NCBI GenBank assembly: GCA_025996815.1
Contig: BNTT01000027.1
Coordinates: 1-28,612, forward strand
Direction: 5' to 3'
Origin: Bacteroidia bacterium
Lineage (GTDB): Bacteria > Bacteroidota > Bacteroidia > Bacteroidales > Azobacteroidaceae
DNA: 28,612 nt
Numbering within the stretch: position 1 is the stretch's first letter; every line of letters starts with the position of its first letter. Below, piece by piece: positions 21,716-28,612 of this stretch. Made by a program: the position numbers and the translations under genes. Under the pieces are notes generated by a model. The model did not search any database. It was given only the letters and a program-made list of their open reading frames with translations, and was not told the origin of the DNA.

Positions 21716-21920
21716 GAAAAGAGCGAACTTAATTGTCCGCTCTTGAGGTTGTAGGAAGTTAACCGTTAATGCAAATAAGTAAGCCCGCAAATTGCGAGCG
21801 TCAACTTATCCTTAGCTGTACCTATGAAAGTGTCGAATTTTCAGGAGCCAGAATATAGCAAAACGCTATCTTCTAATATGTCTTTACAGTGTGCTCAATC
21901 GCACATCATCCCTTTTTTAT
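21716..21920 (+). ncRNA. Candidate structured small RNA, about 200 nt, family unknown
   Basis: The stretch has no reading frame of note. It contains four hairpins in order: AAGAGCG with CGCTCTT (21719-21744); ATAAGT with ACTTAT enclosing CGCA/TGCG (about 21776-21811); AGAA-ATAGC with GCTAT-TTCT (about 21852-21876); and TGTGC with GCACA, followed after nine bases by a run of six T (about 21890-21917), which would serve as terminator. A -7 element lies just ahead. A minus-strand RNA ending at AAGAGCG...CGCTCTTTT is the alternative. tmRNA, SRP RNA and RNase P signatures are absent; 6S RNA cannot be excluded. It lies directly next to the degenerate IS element. Confidence 0.38.
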
Positions 21921-21946
21921 GTCTTCATTTTTTTTAATTTTTATGG

Positions 21947-22690
21947 TTACCGGATATGATACCTAAATTCATTTTTATAAGCCACCCCCGCCACTAAGAG
22001 GCGGTCAAACTGGCGTTCGCCAAAATATCGCCGATTGAATGTGTAACAAAACTCGTTCAAATAACTTTGCAAATACTCCGGCTTGACATCGTGAAACGTA
22101 TTGAGTATCATTCTCTTAGCATTGCTAATGGCAATATGTACCCACGGTAGTATCTTACCAATATCCTCCTTGCGTATCACTTGCGGGCGGTGTTGCGCCT
22201 TTCTGCCATTACCAACACTTTGCTTTTCTTTTGGCTGCCGCGACCCCGTTTCAGTGGCTGTTGCTTCTCTTCTTCTTGCCTTTCTGTCTTCATCAAGTTC
22301 CAATACGCCGGATAAAGTGTATTGTGCATCGCGGGTGCCCATCGCCATACGCAATTTGTGCAACAATGCCCAAATCGCATCATAGTTTTTGTGCCCCAAT
22401 TGGCGTTGTAACTCTTTGGCTGAAAAGCTTTTCTTGGTGGAAGTAAGCAAATGAAATGCCACGAACCAATACCGAAAAGGCAGTTTGGACAAGTGCATGA
22501 TGGTGTTGCAGCGCAAGCTCTGGCGGTATTTGCACTTTTTGCACTCATAACATTCTTTGTCCGACTTCCAGTAATGTGTCGTACTGCCACAATGGGGGCA
22601 TACTATGCCTGCCTTGTCGCGCATTTCTTTCCATTTGAGTTTGCAACTTTGCTCATCCGGAAAGGTCGTTGTAAAATTCAGTAAGTTCAT
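21947..22690 (-). pseudogene. IS1595-type transposase with internal deletion and frame changes
   Basis: The start was set at ATG 22690 (MNLLNFTTTFP), which follows a TACCTTTG element, giving 247 residues. The N-terminal zinc-ribbon is intact (CPHCGSTTHYWKSDKECYECKKC), and the C-terminal YLQSYLNEFCYTFNRRYFG is typical. Between them, after LELDE, the frame departs from the family. The expected LKRGRGSQKKSKVLVMAE is present in another frame (about 22190-22250), and the normal frame resumes at KILPWVHIAISNAKRM. The region that should carry the second catalytic aspartate is missing. The protein is therefore unlikely to be active. The stop codon lies beyond the left inverted repeat, in flanking DNA. 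Confidence 0.8.
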
Positions 22691-22748
22691 CTTGCTTGTT
22701 ATTTTTATTTCGCCTGCAAAGGTACTAATTTTTTTAGGTATCATATCC
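21952..22748 (-). mobile_element. Degenerate IS1595-type insertion sequence, about 797 bp
   Basis: Perfect 16-bp inverted repeats GGATATGATACCTAAA lie at 21952-21967 and (inverted) 22733-22748. The 8 bp on the two outer sides (TGGTTACC and AGTATTCA) do not match, so no target duplication remains. Together with the broken gene this suggests an old insertion or rearranged flanks. Full-length IS1595 elements of this type are about 1 kb. Confidence 0.8.
22717..22724 (-). promoter_or_regulatory. -7 promoter element of the IS1595-type transposase
   Basis: The minus strand reads TACCTTTG, 26 bp ahead of the ATG at 22690 and just inside the right inverted repeat. Confidence 0.5.
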
Positions 22749-22830
22749 AGTATTCATATAATTTTATTAAAAATTGCGGCAAAGGTAAGCAAAATATTCC
22801 AAGTGGCAAGCAAAAAACGAGAAATTTCTC

Positions 22831-22851
22831 AAAAAACAAGGCTCCGCCTTG
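22831..22851 (-). terminator. Rho-independent terminator of ispE
   Basis: On the minus strand CAAGGC, loop GGA, GCCTTG is followed directly by six T. The hairpin begins one base after the ispE stop codon, a compact but classical terminator. Confidence 0.8.
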
Positions 22852-23691
22852 CTACAAGCCGAAAATAAACGAGCAGGGAGTGTTTAATTGGGAGGGGATG
22901 TTTCGCTGCGCTCCACATGCCGGCGTGGCGCGCGGGTCTTCGGCGAAAATGCCAAAGACGGCGGAGCCTGACCCCGACATGGCGGCGTAGAGTGCACCGT
23001 GGGCATACAGAAACTGCCGAATGGCGCGAATCTCAGGGAATTTCGCCCCAACGCTTTCTTCAAAATCATTGACCAACCGCCCTCTCCAAGCCTCCACAGG
23101 GGTTTTGATGATTTCTTGAATCCCCACCTCCGGACGATGCGGCTTCACCTCCGCGTAGGCATCGCGCGTGGACACATGAATATTTGGTTTAATCAACCAC
23201 AGATAATAGCCTTTCAATGAAACAGTTACGGGCGAAAACACATCGCCAATCCCTTCCGCAAAAACGGGCTTGTTTTGAATAAAAAACGGGCAGTCGGCAC
23301 CCAACAGCCGCGCATAATCCTCTAATTGCGAAGCGGTTAGTCCCAATTGTGCATAATCGTTCAGCAGTTTGAGCATAAAAGCGGCATCCGCCGAGCCGCC
23401 GCCCAATCCGGCTCCAAACGGGATGTTTTTTTGCAGATAAATGTCCAATTCGGGCAGGTCAAAGTCCGCTTTCAGCAGGTTGCAGGCACGCATCACCAGA
23501 TTATTGGCGGGGTCGCCATCGACGAGGATGCCCGTTTGCGTGAACGTGGGGGCGGTGCGGGCGGGCACAATCTCCAGCGCATCGCACAGCGGGATGGGAT
23601 AAAACACCGTTTCGATGTCGTGATAGCCGTCTGGACGCTTTGCAACGATGTTTAAACCGAGATTTATTTTTGCATTTGGGAATGTGAGCAT
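22852..23691 (-). CDS. ispE: 4-diphosphocytidyl-2-C-methyl-D-erythritol kinase
   Basis: This 279-residue GHMP kinase phosphorylates CDP-methylerythritol in the MEP route to isoprenoids. Motifs seen are [28 protein letters not shown] at the start, the ATP-binding [17 protein letters not shown] (about 90-106), GADCPFFI (about 129-136) and the C-terminal [14 protein letters not shown]. The normal protein ends shortly after GIF; here about 30 extra residues follow, encoded by a repeat-like stretch (22897-22920) that runs to the terminator. It is divergent from the LysE-type gene and has a -7 element 20 bp upstream. IspH of the same pathway lies 0.7 kb further on. Confidence 0.93.
   Translation of the reverse strand: MLTFPNAKINLGLNIVAKRPDGYHDIETVFYPIPLCDALEIVPARTAPTFTQTGILVDGDPANNLVMRACNLLKADFDLPELDIYLQKNIPFGAGLGGGSADAAFMLKLLNDYAQLGLTASQLEDYARLLGADCPFFIQNKPVFAEGIGDVFSPVTVSLKGYYLWLIKPNIHVSTRDAYAEVKPHRPEVGIQEIIKTPVEAWRGRLVNDFEESVGAKFPEIRAIRQFLYAHGALYAAMSGSGSAVFGIFAEDPRATPACGAQRNIPSQLNTPCSFIFGL
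22897..22920. repeat. Imperfect palindrome in the 3' end of ispE
   Basis: Its minus-strand reading GCATGTGGAGCGCAGCGAAA followed by CATC resembles dispersed repeats found in many genomes that translate as HVERSETS in one frame. It is bounded by ATGT and ACAT. In the ispE frame it gives the unusual [10 protein letters not shown] tail. Confidence 0.5.
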
Positions 23692-23711
23692 ATAAAATTC
23701 AAACTTTGGTG

Positions 23712-23719
23712 CAAAGATA
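23712..23719 (-). promoter_or_regulatory. -7 promoter element of ispE
   Basis: The minus strand reads TATCTTTG, 20 bp ahead of the ispE ATG at 23691. The divergent LysE-type promoter is only 13 bp away, so the two polymerases would compete. Confidence 0.5.
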
Positions 23720-23732
23720 TATATTTTTTTTG

Positions 23733-23740
23733 TAACTTTG
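23733..23740 (+). promoter_or_regulatory. -7 promoter element of the LysE-type gene
   Basis: TAACTTTG ends four bases before the GTG start at 23745. A TTG at 23706-23708 is 24 bp upstream, slightly far. The distances imply a leaderless transcript. Confidence 0.55.
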
Positions 23741-23744
23741 CGCC

Positions 23745-24368
23745 GTGATTATTGAGATTTTTTACAAAGGATTCATTATCGGCACACTGGTTTCCGCACC
23801 GATGGGACCGGTGGGGTTGCTCATCATCCAGCGTACTTTGAATAAAGACCGCTGGCATGGCTTTTTTTCGGGCATTGGAGCGGCTTTCTCCGACCTTTTT
23901 TACGCCTCGATTACGTGCATGGGGATGGGGATTGTGGTGTCGTTCATTGAAAATAATAGTAGCATTTTGGAAATTGGCGGGAGTATTTTGATATTTATTT
24001 ATGGCGTTTACACCTTTCGCACCAATCCCGTAAAAAACCTTCACCAAGGCGGCGTGAAATCGCGAACATACTCTCAGGATGCTCTATCAGCGTTTTTCCT
24101 CACACTTTCTAACCCCTTGATACTCTTTATTTACATCGCTATGTTTGCGCAATTCAATTTTATTGTGACCAACAACACGGACTATTCCATGCTCATCGGG
24201 CTTCTGTCCATCTTTCTCGGCGCACTCACATGGTGGTTTTTGGTCACGTTTTTCGTCAATAAACTCCGTACGGTCATCAATATGCGCGGTCTGTGGATTA
24301 TGAATCGCATCTTTGGCGTGATTATCATGATAATGGCACTCTCGGTGCTGCTAAGTGGGTTGTTTTAA
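23745..24368 (+). CDS. LysE/RhtB-type membrane exporter
   Basis: The 207-residue membrane protein has about six hydrophobic segments. The N-terminal motif [45 protein letters not shown] (residues about 10-54) is diagnostic of the LysE/RhtB superfamily, which exports amino acids or related small molecules. The [15 protein letters not shown] motif follows in the middle. GTG at 23745 is the only standard start: a stop codon (TAA at 23733, within the -7 element) precedes it in frame, and the family normally begins at this point. The last four bases overlap the end of ispH on the other strand. The exported compound is unknown. Confidence 0.85.
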   Translation: MIIEIFYKGFIIGTLVSAPMGPVGLLIIQRTLNKDRWHGFFSGIGAAFSDLFYASITCMGMGIVVSFIENNSSILEIGGSILIFIYGVYTFRTNPVKNLHQGGVKSRTYSQDALSAFFLTLSNPLILFIYIAMFAQFNFIVTNNTDYSMLIGLLSIFLGALTWWFLVTFFVNKLRTVINMRGLWIMNRIFGVIIMIMALSVLLSGLF

Positions 24369-25222
24369 CCTTTCAGCGACTCCGCAATCTCCTCCATCAG
24401 CCACTTGGGGGTGGATGTTGCGCCGCAAATTCCGATGGAGAGGGGTGTTTGGAGCCATTGGGGGGCAATGTCCGACGAATTGGAAATAAGGTGTGTGTTG
24501 GGATTGGCTTTCAGGCATTCGCTCAGCAGGACTTTGCCGTTTGAACTTTTTTCGCCTGCCACAAAAAGCACCAAATCGTGTTTGGAGGCAAACTGCCGGA
24601 TGCTTTGCATCCGATTGGCAACTTTCCGACAGATGGTGTCGGAGTAGTTGAAACTCACCGGCGGGCGGATGCGCGCCTGAATCTTGGCAACAATCGCCTC
24701 AAAATCGTCCACCGACATAGTCGTTTGCGCAAACAGATAAATATCTTTCGTAAAATCCAACTGCTCAATATCCGCCGTGTGCTCGATAACGATGGCTGTG
24801 CCATTGGTTTGCCCCACCAGCCCGTTGACTTCGGCGTGTCCGCTTTTGCCAAAAATCACGATTTGCGACTGCCGGGGGGCGGTGTCCCTGTATTTTTCGC
24901 GGATTTTTTTCTGTAATTGCAACACAACCGGACAAGTCGCGTCAATAATTTGAATACGGTTTTGCCGCGCCTGTTCGTAGGTCGAGGGCGGCTCGCCGTG
25001 GGCACGCAGCAGCACTTTTTTGCCGCGCATCGCCTGCAAATCGGCGTGATTGATGGTTTGCAAGCCCTTCTTTTTCAGCCGCGACACCTCCTGACTGTTG
25101 TGCACAATGTCGCCGAGGCAATACAGCGCACCGGTTGCAAGTTCCGACTCCGCCTTTTCGATAGCATTCACCACCCCAAAGCAGAAGCCCGAATTGGGGT
25201 CTATCTCCACGACTTTGTCCAT
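24365..25222 (-). CDS. ispH: 4-hydroxy-3-methylbut-2-enyl diphosphate reductase
   Basis: The start was chosen at ATG 25222 ([17 protein letters not shown]); the open frame extends 17 residues further up, overlapping the previous gene, without family similarity. The 285-residue enzyme performs the last step of the MEP pathway, giving isopentenyl and dimethylallyl diphosphates. The three iron-sulfur cysteines are C14 (GFCFGV), C97 (DATCPVV) and C198 (SDTICRKV). H41, H75 and the [10 protein letters not shown] segment around E131 form the substrate site. It follows the DJ-1-like gene by 10 bp and is probably co-transcribed with it. Confidence 0.95.
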   Translation of the reverse strand: MDKVVEIDPNSGFCFGVVNAIEKAESELATGALYCLGDIVHNSQEVSRLKKKGLQTINHADLQAMRGKKVLLRAHGEPPSTYEQARQNRIQIIDATCPVVLQLQKKIREKYRDTAPRQSQIVIFGKSGHAEVNGLVGQTNGTAIVIEHTADIEQLDFTKDIYLFAQTTMSVDDFEAIVAKIQARIRPPVSFNYSDTICRKVANRMQSIRQFASKHDLVLFVAGEKSSNGKVLLSECLKANPNTHLISNSSDIAPQWLQTPLSIGICGATSTPKWLMEEIAESLKG

Positions 25223-25232
25223 CTGCACCCCC

Positions 25233-25787
25233 TTAATTGCGCGATTTGAGCAACAAATCTGCCGCCACCTCATCGGCTTTTGCCTGCCCCTGAAGGGCTG
25301 CCACCAGGGTCAATGCAAATTCCATCGTCAGTCCGGGACCGCGTCCGGTGATGATATTGCCATCGACCGCGACCGGTGTTTCCACACACTTTGCGCCGTC
25401 GAGATACTTCTCAAAACCGGGATACGCCGTCGCCGTCTTCCCTTTGAGCAAGCCCAAGCCGCCTAACACCATCGGTGCAGCACAAATCGCAGCCACCTTT
25501 TTCCCTGCTGTGGCATGTTGCGCAACAAGGGCTTTCAAGCCCTCGTGCTCGTTGATACGCACCGTCCCACCGGGCAAAACGAGCATCTCGGCTGCGGAAA
25601 AATCAGCCTCACCGAACATCAAATCGGCGAGCACAACCACCTTACGGCTACTCGTAACCTGCTTCGTGCCTTCCAGCGACACCGATTTTACGTCAACCCC
25701 ACCACGACGCAAAATATCAATCGTGCCAATCGCCTCAATCTCCTCAAAGCCATCCACCAAAAATAAAAATGCTTTTTTCATCATCAA
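25233..25787 (-). CDS. DJ-1/PfpI-family protein
   Basis: The 184-residue product is a close structural match to the DJ-1/YajL subgroup. E18 in GFEEIEAIG and the nucleophile-elbow cysteine C102 in [12 protein letters not shown] are the conserved catalytic pair, and [14 protein letters not shown] near the end is typical. Members are linked to protection against reactive aldehydes and oxidative stress; the exact reaction is debated. It precedes ispH by 10 bp on the same strand. A TAACTTTA sequence at about 25802-25809 is a near-match to the -7 consensus, lacking only the final G. Confidence 0.9.
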   Translation of the reverse strand: MMMKKAFLFLVDGFEEIEAIGTIDILRRGGVDVKSVSLEGTKQVTSSRKVVVLADLMFGEADFSAAEMLVLPGGTVRINEHEGLKALVAQHATAGKKVAAICAAPMVLGGLGLLKGKTATAYPGFEKYLDGAKCVETPVAVDGNIITGRGPGLTMEFALTLVAALQGQAKADEVAADLLLKSRN

Positions 25788-25859
25788 AAATTTTTTGGGT
25801 GTAAAGTTACAACTTTTTTTTGAATAAGCTGCACAAATTCAAGGGCGAGGGCAACACCA

Positions 25860-25888
25860 AAGAGGCTGCCCTTTTAAGACAGCCTCTT
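25860..25888 (-). terminator. Hairpin downstream of the surface-protein gene
   Basis: AAGAGGCTG and CAGCCTCTT form a perfect 9-bp stem with an 11-nt loop, 30 bp after the stop codon of the surface-protein gene. On the minus strand the stem ends CTCTTTGG, with only three T, so termination strength is uncertain. Confidence 0.6.
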
Positions 25889-25918
25889 CCAAATGTTAGA
25901 GTACAGGGACAGGTGCGA

Positions 25919-28519
25919 CTATCGCACTATCACTTTGTAAGATTGTTGTCCAACTTTCACGATATACACTCCTTGCGGCAAGGAGGTGGAGGCTGAGCCT
26001 TCTACCACTTGTGCAAATACTTGTACGCCTGCTACTGTATATACTTTCACTGCTTCTGCGGCTACTGTTTCTATATACAGTGTGCCTGCTTCTGAATACA
26101 CTTTTGCATTGGCTTCTACTGTCGGGATGTTGCTGCCGGTGGCAGTTTCTGTTCCTGACAATGCAACTCTCAACTCTGTAGCATAGGGAACCGTCACAAT
26201 CAGCTCATCTGTAAATAATCCTATATCAGCTATTGGGTTGAAAGAGATAGTCACGGTAGCCTTTGATTCTGTGTCTGAAGATTCAGAATCGATATCCACC
26301 GATTCCACTTTGTATATCTCAACACCATCATTTGTTTCATAGAGAGCAGCTTTTTCCAATTTGAAATTCGACTCTGCCAAAGGCTCATTGTAATCGGTTA
26401 ATGTAACCACGACCGTTAACGATTTGGATGTCGTTTGTTGTACATTGCCAAATTCAAGAGCGGTTGGGTCAGCCGTAAGTACCGGAGCAACAGCCTTGCC
26501 TTTCAGCGGAACTTCCAATGTTGCTGCATTTGCAGATTTCACAACAAGATTTCCCGTATAAGACTGACCTGCCGTAGTTGGCTTGAAAACTACCTTTACC
26601 GTAGCTACAAGTTTTGCTGCATCGATGCTCACATCTGTCACCTCAAATATGTCTGATGAAGAAGTAAAGTTATCTTCTTCCAATATATCTTCAGACGAAT
26701 AAACAGCGGTTAATGTAACCTTAATTTCCTCTTCGGCAGATGTTTCCCCTTTCTTTGTATCTGCAAACTCATACTCTGCCTTTTCAGCCTCAAGTGTTGA
26801 TTGTTTTGCCGTACCTGTCAGCACAATACGCAAGTCTTCTGCAAATTGCGACTTAACAATAAGCTCATCGCTGTGTGCTCCGGTAGTCTTTGGGTGGTAG
26901 GTTACAGTTACATCCGCCGTGGTGGCACTTATAATTGCTACCGAAATCTCAAACGGAGCATCTGTGGAATTATTTTTCAAAGAAAAACCACCCGCTGTTA
27001 ATTCCTCACCGGGATAAGTAGTGGTTAGTGTAACCGTGACAGACTCTGTCGCACTTTCCCCTTTCAGAATTTCAGCAAACTCAATAGCATTCTTATCTGA
27101 AGCAAGTGTTGAATAGCCGGAGAAAGCAGCGGCATCAATTTCAAACGGACCTCTGTCAATTACACCGGACACACGGACATTACCCAATATATCCTTCGGC
27201 TGAGGAGTAACACCGGCTTTCCCGTTGTCAAGCCCTGCAAATCCTGTTGCAACTGTTTTATAGTCTGTATCAAACAGCTTGGTGGCATCCGTTTCTGCAA
27301 CATCATTAGCACCGGTTCCGTTGATGTTGTAGTCAGCATCCGATGCGTTGCCATTCGTGTCAATATTGTCAAGGTTGTCAACAGCATTGTTAACTACATC
27401 GTTTCCTTTGTTGTTATAGAAAATTGTGTTGTAAACGTTTACGGCGGATTTAGCATACACCACTCCACCTTCTTTTGCTGCAATGTTATTTGCAATGGTG
27501 GAATTGATGATGCTTGAAGGATACAGATTGTCTTCATTCTGTTTAACAGGCGCACCCTCAGAAACAGCCAAACCGGTTGCAGTCACATAAACTCCGCCGA
27601 TGCTATCCGCTTTGTTGTCTGCGATAATCGTATTGATAATGGCGGTACGTGTTGTCCCAATCACAACGGCACCACCTTTTCCCGTAGCTTCGTTGCCGAT
27701 TATCTTCGAGTTGCTGATGGTGTTAGCATTTCTTGCATACGAATAGATACCACCACCGGATACACCCTTGTTGTTTTGAATCAAACAGCCATCAATATTG
27801 AGGGTTGCCGACCTTCTACCAATTCGGGGGTCGCCTGCCGGAATTGTTTCGCCGTTGATAACGTAACCGGCTTCGATAGGATAGCCTTGCAGCACTTCCA
27901 TACCTTCTTTGCCACCGAGTTGGATACCGCCGGCTTCAGAGTCGTTAGAACCGGAGCCACCGCCGGGGTTTGTTCCATTTTCAACAATGTTGTTTCTAAA
28001 CGTAATTGTTGTTGAATGGAGGTTGCGAATAAAAATCACTGCGGCAGTACAATTACTTCCGTCAAACGTGAATCCATCGATGTCGGTAAACGACTTAGCA
28101 TCGTTTTTGGCACCTCTCAAAATAGATTGATTCTCAGGCTGATTGGCAGCCAACTTAATCACAGTTGGGTTAGTAAATTCCCAAGGGTATGCACCCTTGG
28201 CACGTTGGTCAACCGAGGTTTCCGTACCGGCAAAACCACCATAAAGTTTTCCCTGCCAGCGACCGTCGTTGCCTTCGTTGAGTGACCACTGCGCAGAGAG
28301 TTCATGTGTGCCTGTTGCAACCCAGATTTCATCTTCCGGAGCCGATGCTTTAGTTTTGTCCGCCTTTCCGGCTTGCACTAAATCTTCAAGGGTTGAATAG
28401 TTAGTCTTTGTCGGACCCCAAACATCGCCCACATAAATCGTTTTGGCTTCCAAAGCCACCGGAGCCGCCAATGCAAACGCAAGGGCTGCTGCTCTAAAAA
28501 AAGTTTTTTTCTTATTCAT
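25919..28519 (-). CDS. Large secreted surface protein: beta-helix, three Ig-like repeats, sorting domain
   Basis: The start was taken at ATG 28519 (MNKKKTFF), giving 866 residues; an ATG four codons earlier is possible. A signal peptide covers about residues 1-25. The N-terminal half (to about 460) has many short N/I/G-rich turns such as GGGIYSYARNANTISNSKIIGNEATGKGGAV, typical of right-handed parallel beta-helix adhesins or polysaccharide-binding proteins. Three about 100-residue repeats follow with the pattern EFA..KGE...VTLT..Y (about 475-800), like choice-of-anchor-D/Ig domains. The last about 68 residues (AGTLYIETVAAEAVKVYTVAG..., SLPQGVYIVKVGQQSYKVIVR) look like a type IX secretion sorting domain. 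It would be surface-exposed; no enzyme motif was seen. Confidence 0.75.
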   Translation of the reverse strand: MNKKKTFFRAAALAFALAAPVALEAKTIYVGDVWGPTKTNYSTLEDLVQAGKADKTKASAPEDEIWVATGTHELSAQWSLNEGNDGRWQGKLYGGFAGTETSVDQRAKGAYPWEFTNPTVIKLAANQPENQSILRGAKNDAKSFTDIDGFTFDGSNCTAAVIFIRNLHSTTITFRNNIVENGTNPGGGSGSNDSEAGGIQLGGKEGMEVLQGYPIEAGYVINGETIPAGDPRIGRRSATLNIDGCLIQNNKGVSGGGIYSYARNANTISNSKIIGNEATGKGGAVVIGTTRTAIINTIIADNKADSIGGVYVTATGLAVSEGAPVKQNEDNLYPSSIINSTIANNIAAKEGGVVYAKSAVNVYNTIFYNNKGNDVVNNAVDNLDNIDTNGNASDADYNINGTGANDVAETDATKLFDTDYKTVATGFAGLDNGKAGVTPQPKDILGNVRVSGVIDRGPFEIDAAAFSGYSTLASDKNAIEFAEILKGESATESVTVTLTTTYPGEELTAGGFSLKNNSTDAPFEISVAIISATTADVTVTYHPKTTGAHSDELIVKSQFAEDLRIVLTGTAKQSTLEAEKAEYEFADTKKGETSAEEEIKVTLTAVYSSEDILEEDNFTSSSDIFEVTDVSIDAAKLVATVKVVFKPTTAGQSYTGNLVVKSANAATLEVPLKGKAVAPVLTADPTALEFGNVQQTTSKSLTVVVTLTDYNEPLAESNFKLEKAALYETNDGVEIYKVESVDIDSESSDTESKATVTISFNPIADIGLFTDELIVTVPYATELRVALSGTETATGSNIPTVEANAKVYSEAGTLYIETVAAEAVKVYTVAGVQVFAQVVEGSASTSLPQGVYIVKVGQQSYKVIVR

Positions 28520-28612
28520 AACATTTAACATTTAAATAATTAATATTTTTTACTCTAACATTTCACTTTTAATCTTTCAACGCTTTCGACAAAAAATACG
28601 ATGTAGTTGATT

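Noticed and set aside
21716..21920. tmRNA, SRP RNA or RNase P RNA
   Set aside because: There is no CCA-type tRNA-like end, no GGTC..GGAAGG SRP loop and no GAGGAAAGTC RNase P motif. The region is kept only as an unassigned RNA.
25223..25273. 17-residue N-terminal extension of IspH
   Set aside because: It overlaps the DJ-1-like gene, and family members start at MDKV-like sequences.
1..28612. tRNA or rRNA genes
   Set aside because: No cloverleaf with a GTTCRA-type T-arm and no conserved rRNA segments were found by eye.

Overview
The window looks like a chromosomal segment of a Bacteroidota (Bacteroidales-like) bacterium. Promoters of the Bacteroidota type (TTG, a 19-20 bp spacer, then TAnnTTTG) lie upstream of many genes, recognisable Shine-Dalgarno sequences are scarce, and the gene content is typical of the phylum: an nqrA subunit, a DUF4249 lipoprotein, a TPR protein paired with a barrel-type outer-membrane protein, LPP20/CsgG-type secreted proteins, and a surface protein ending in a type IX-secretion-like sorting domain. 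All family names come from reading protein motifs by eye; no database search was run.

Layout. Positions 1-2570 are an eroded region: the tail of an IS1595-type transposase, a membrane glycosyltransferase cut short next to it, an intact family-2 glycosyltransferase, and a decayed ISAs1-type element with near-perfect terminal inverted repeats and a 9-bp target duplication. Positions 2600-16900 are mostly housekeeping: an acyl-CoA synthetase, a C1 peptidase-greA-HIT operon, a membrane glycosyltransferase with C-terminal TPRs, aroA, a DUF4249 lipoprotein, an nqrA without nqrB-F next to it, queH, and the TPR/outer-membrane-protein operon. Positions 17000-18900 are accessory: a VapBC-type toxin-antitoxin pair on the plus strand, then a DUF3791/DUF3990 pair on the minus strand that sits between two 225-bp direct repeats. 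Positions 18980-21660 hold a three-gene operon of secreted LPP20/CsgG-like proteins. Then come a probable structured RNA (about 21716-21920) and a degenerate IS1595-type element. Positions 22850-25790 return to housekeeping: ispE, a LysE-type exporter, ispH and a DJ-1-like protein; ispE and ispH both belong to the methylerythritol phosphate route to isoprenoids. The window ends in a large secreted beta-helix surface protein.

Three signals stand out. First, the DUF3791/DUF3990 cassette is bracketed by a duplication that contains both the end of vapC and the end of the neighbouring CsgG-like gene, so the pre-insertion locus can be reconstructed. DUF3990 carries H, Y and Q positions that resemble an ADP-ribosyltransferase site. 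Second, short palindromes, nearly all with 5-nt loops, occur inside several coding regions (acyl-CoA synthetase, aroA twice, the TPR gene, the outer-membrane-protein signal peptide), and a different repeat-like sequence forms the ispE tail. Third, the roughly 290-bp gap upstream of the LPP20 operon contains four hairpins behind a -7 promoter element and no reading frame.
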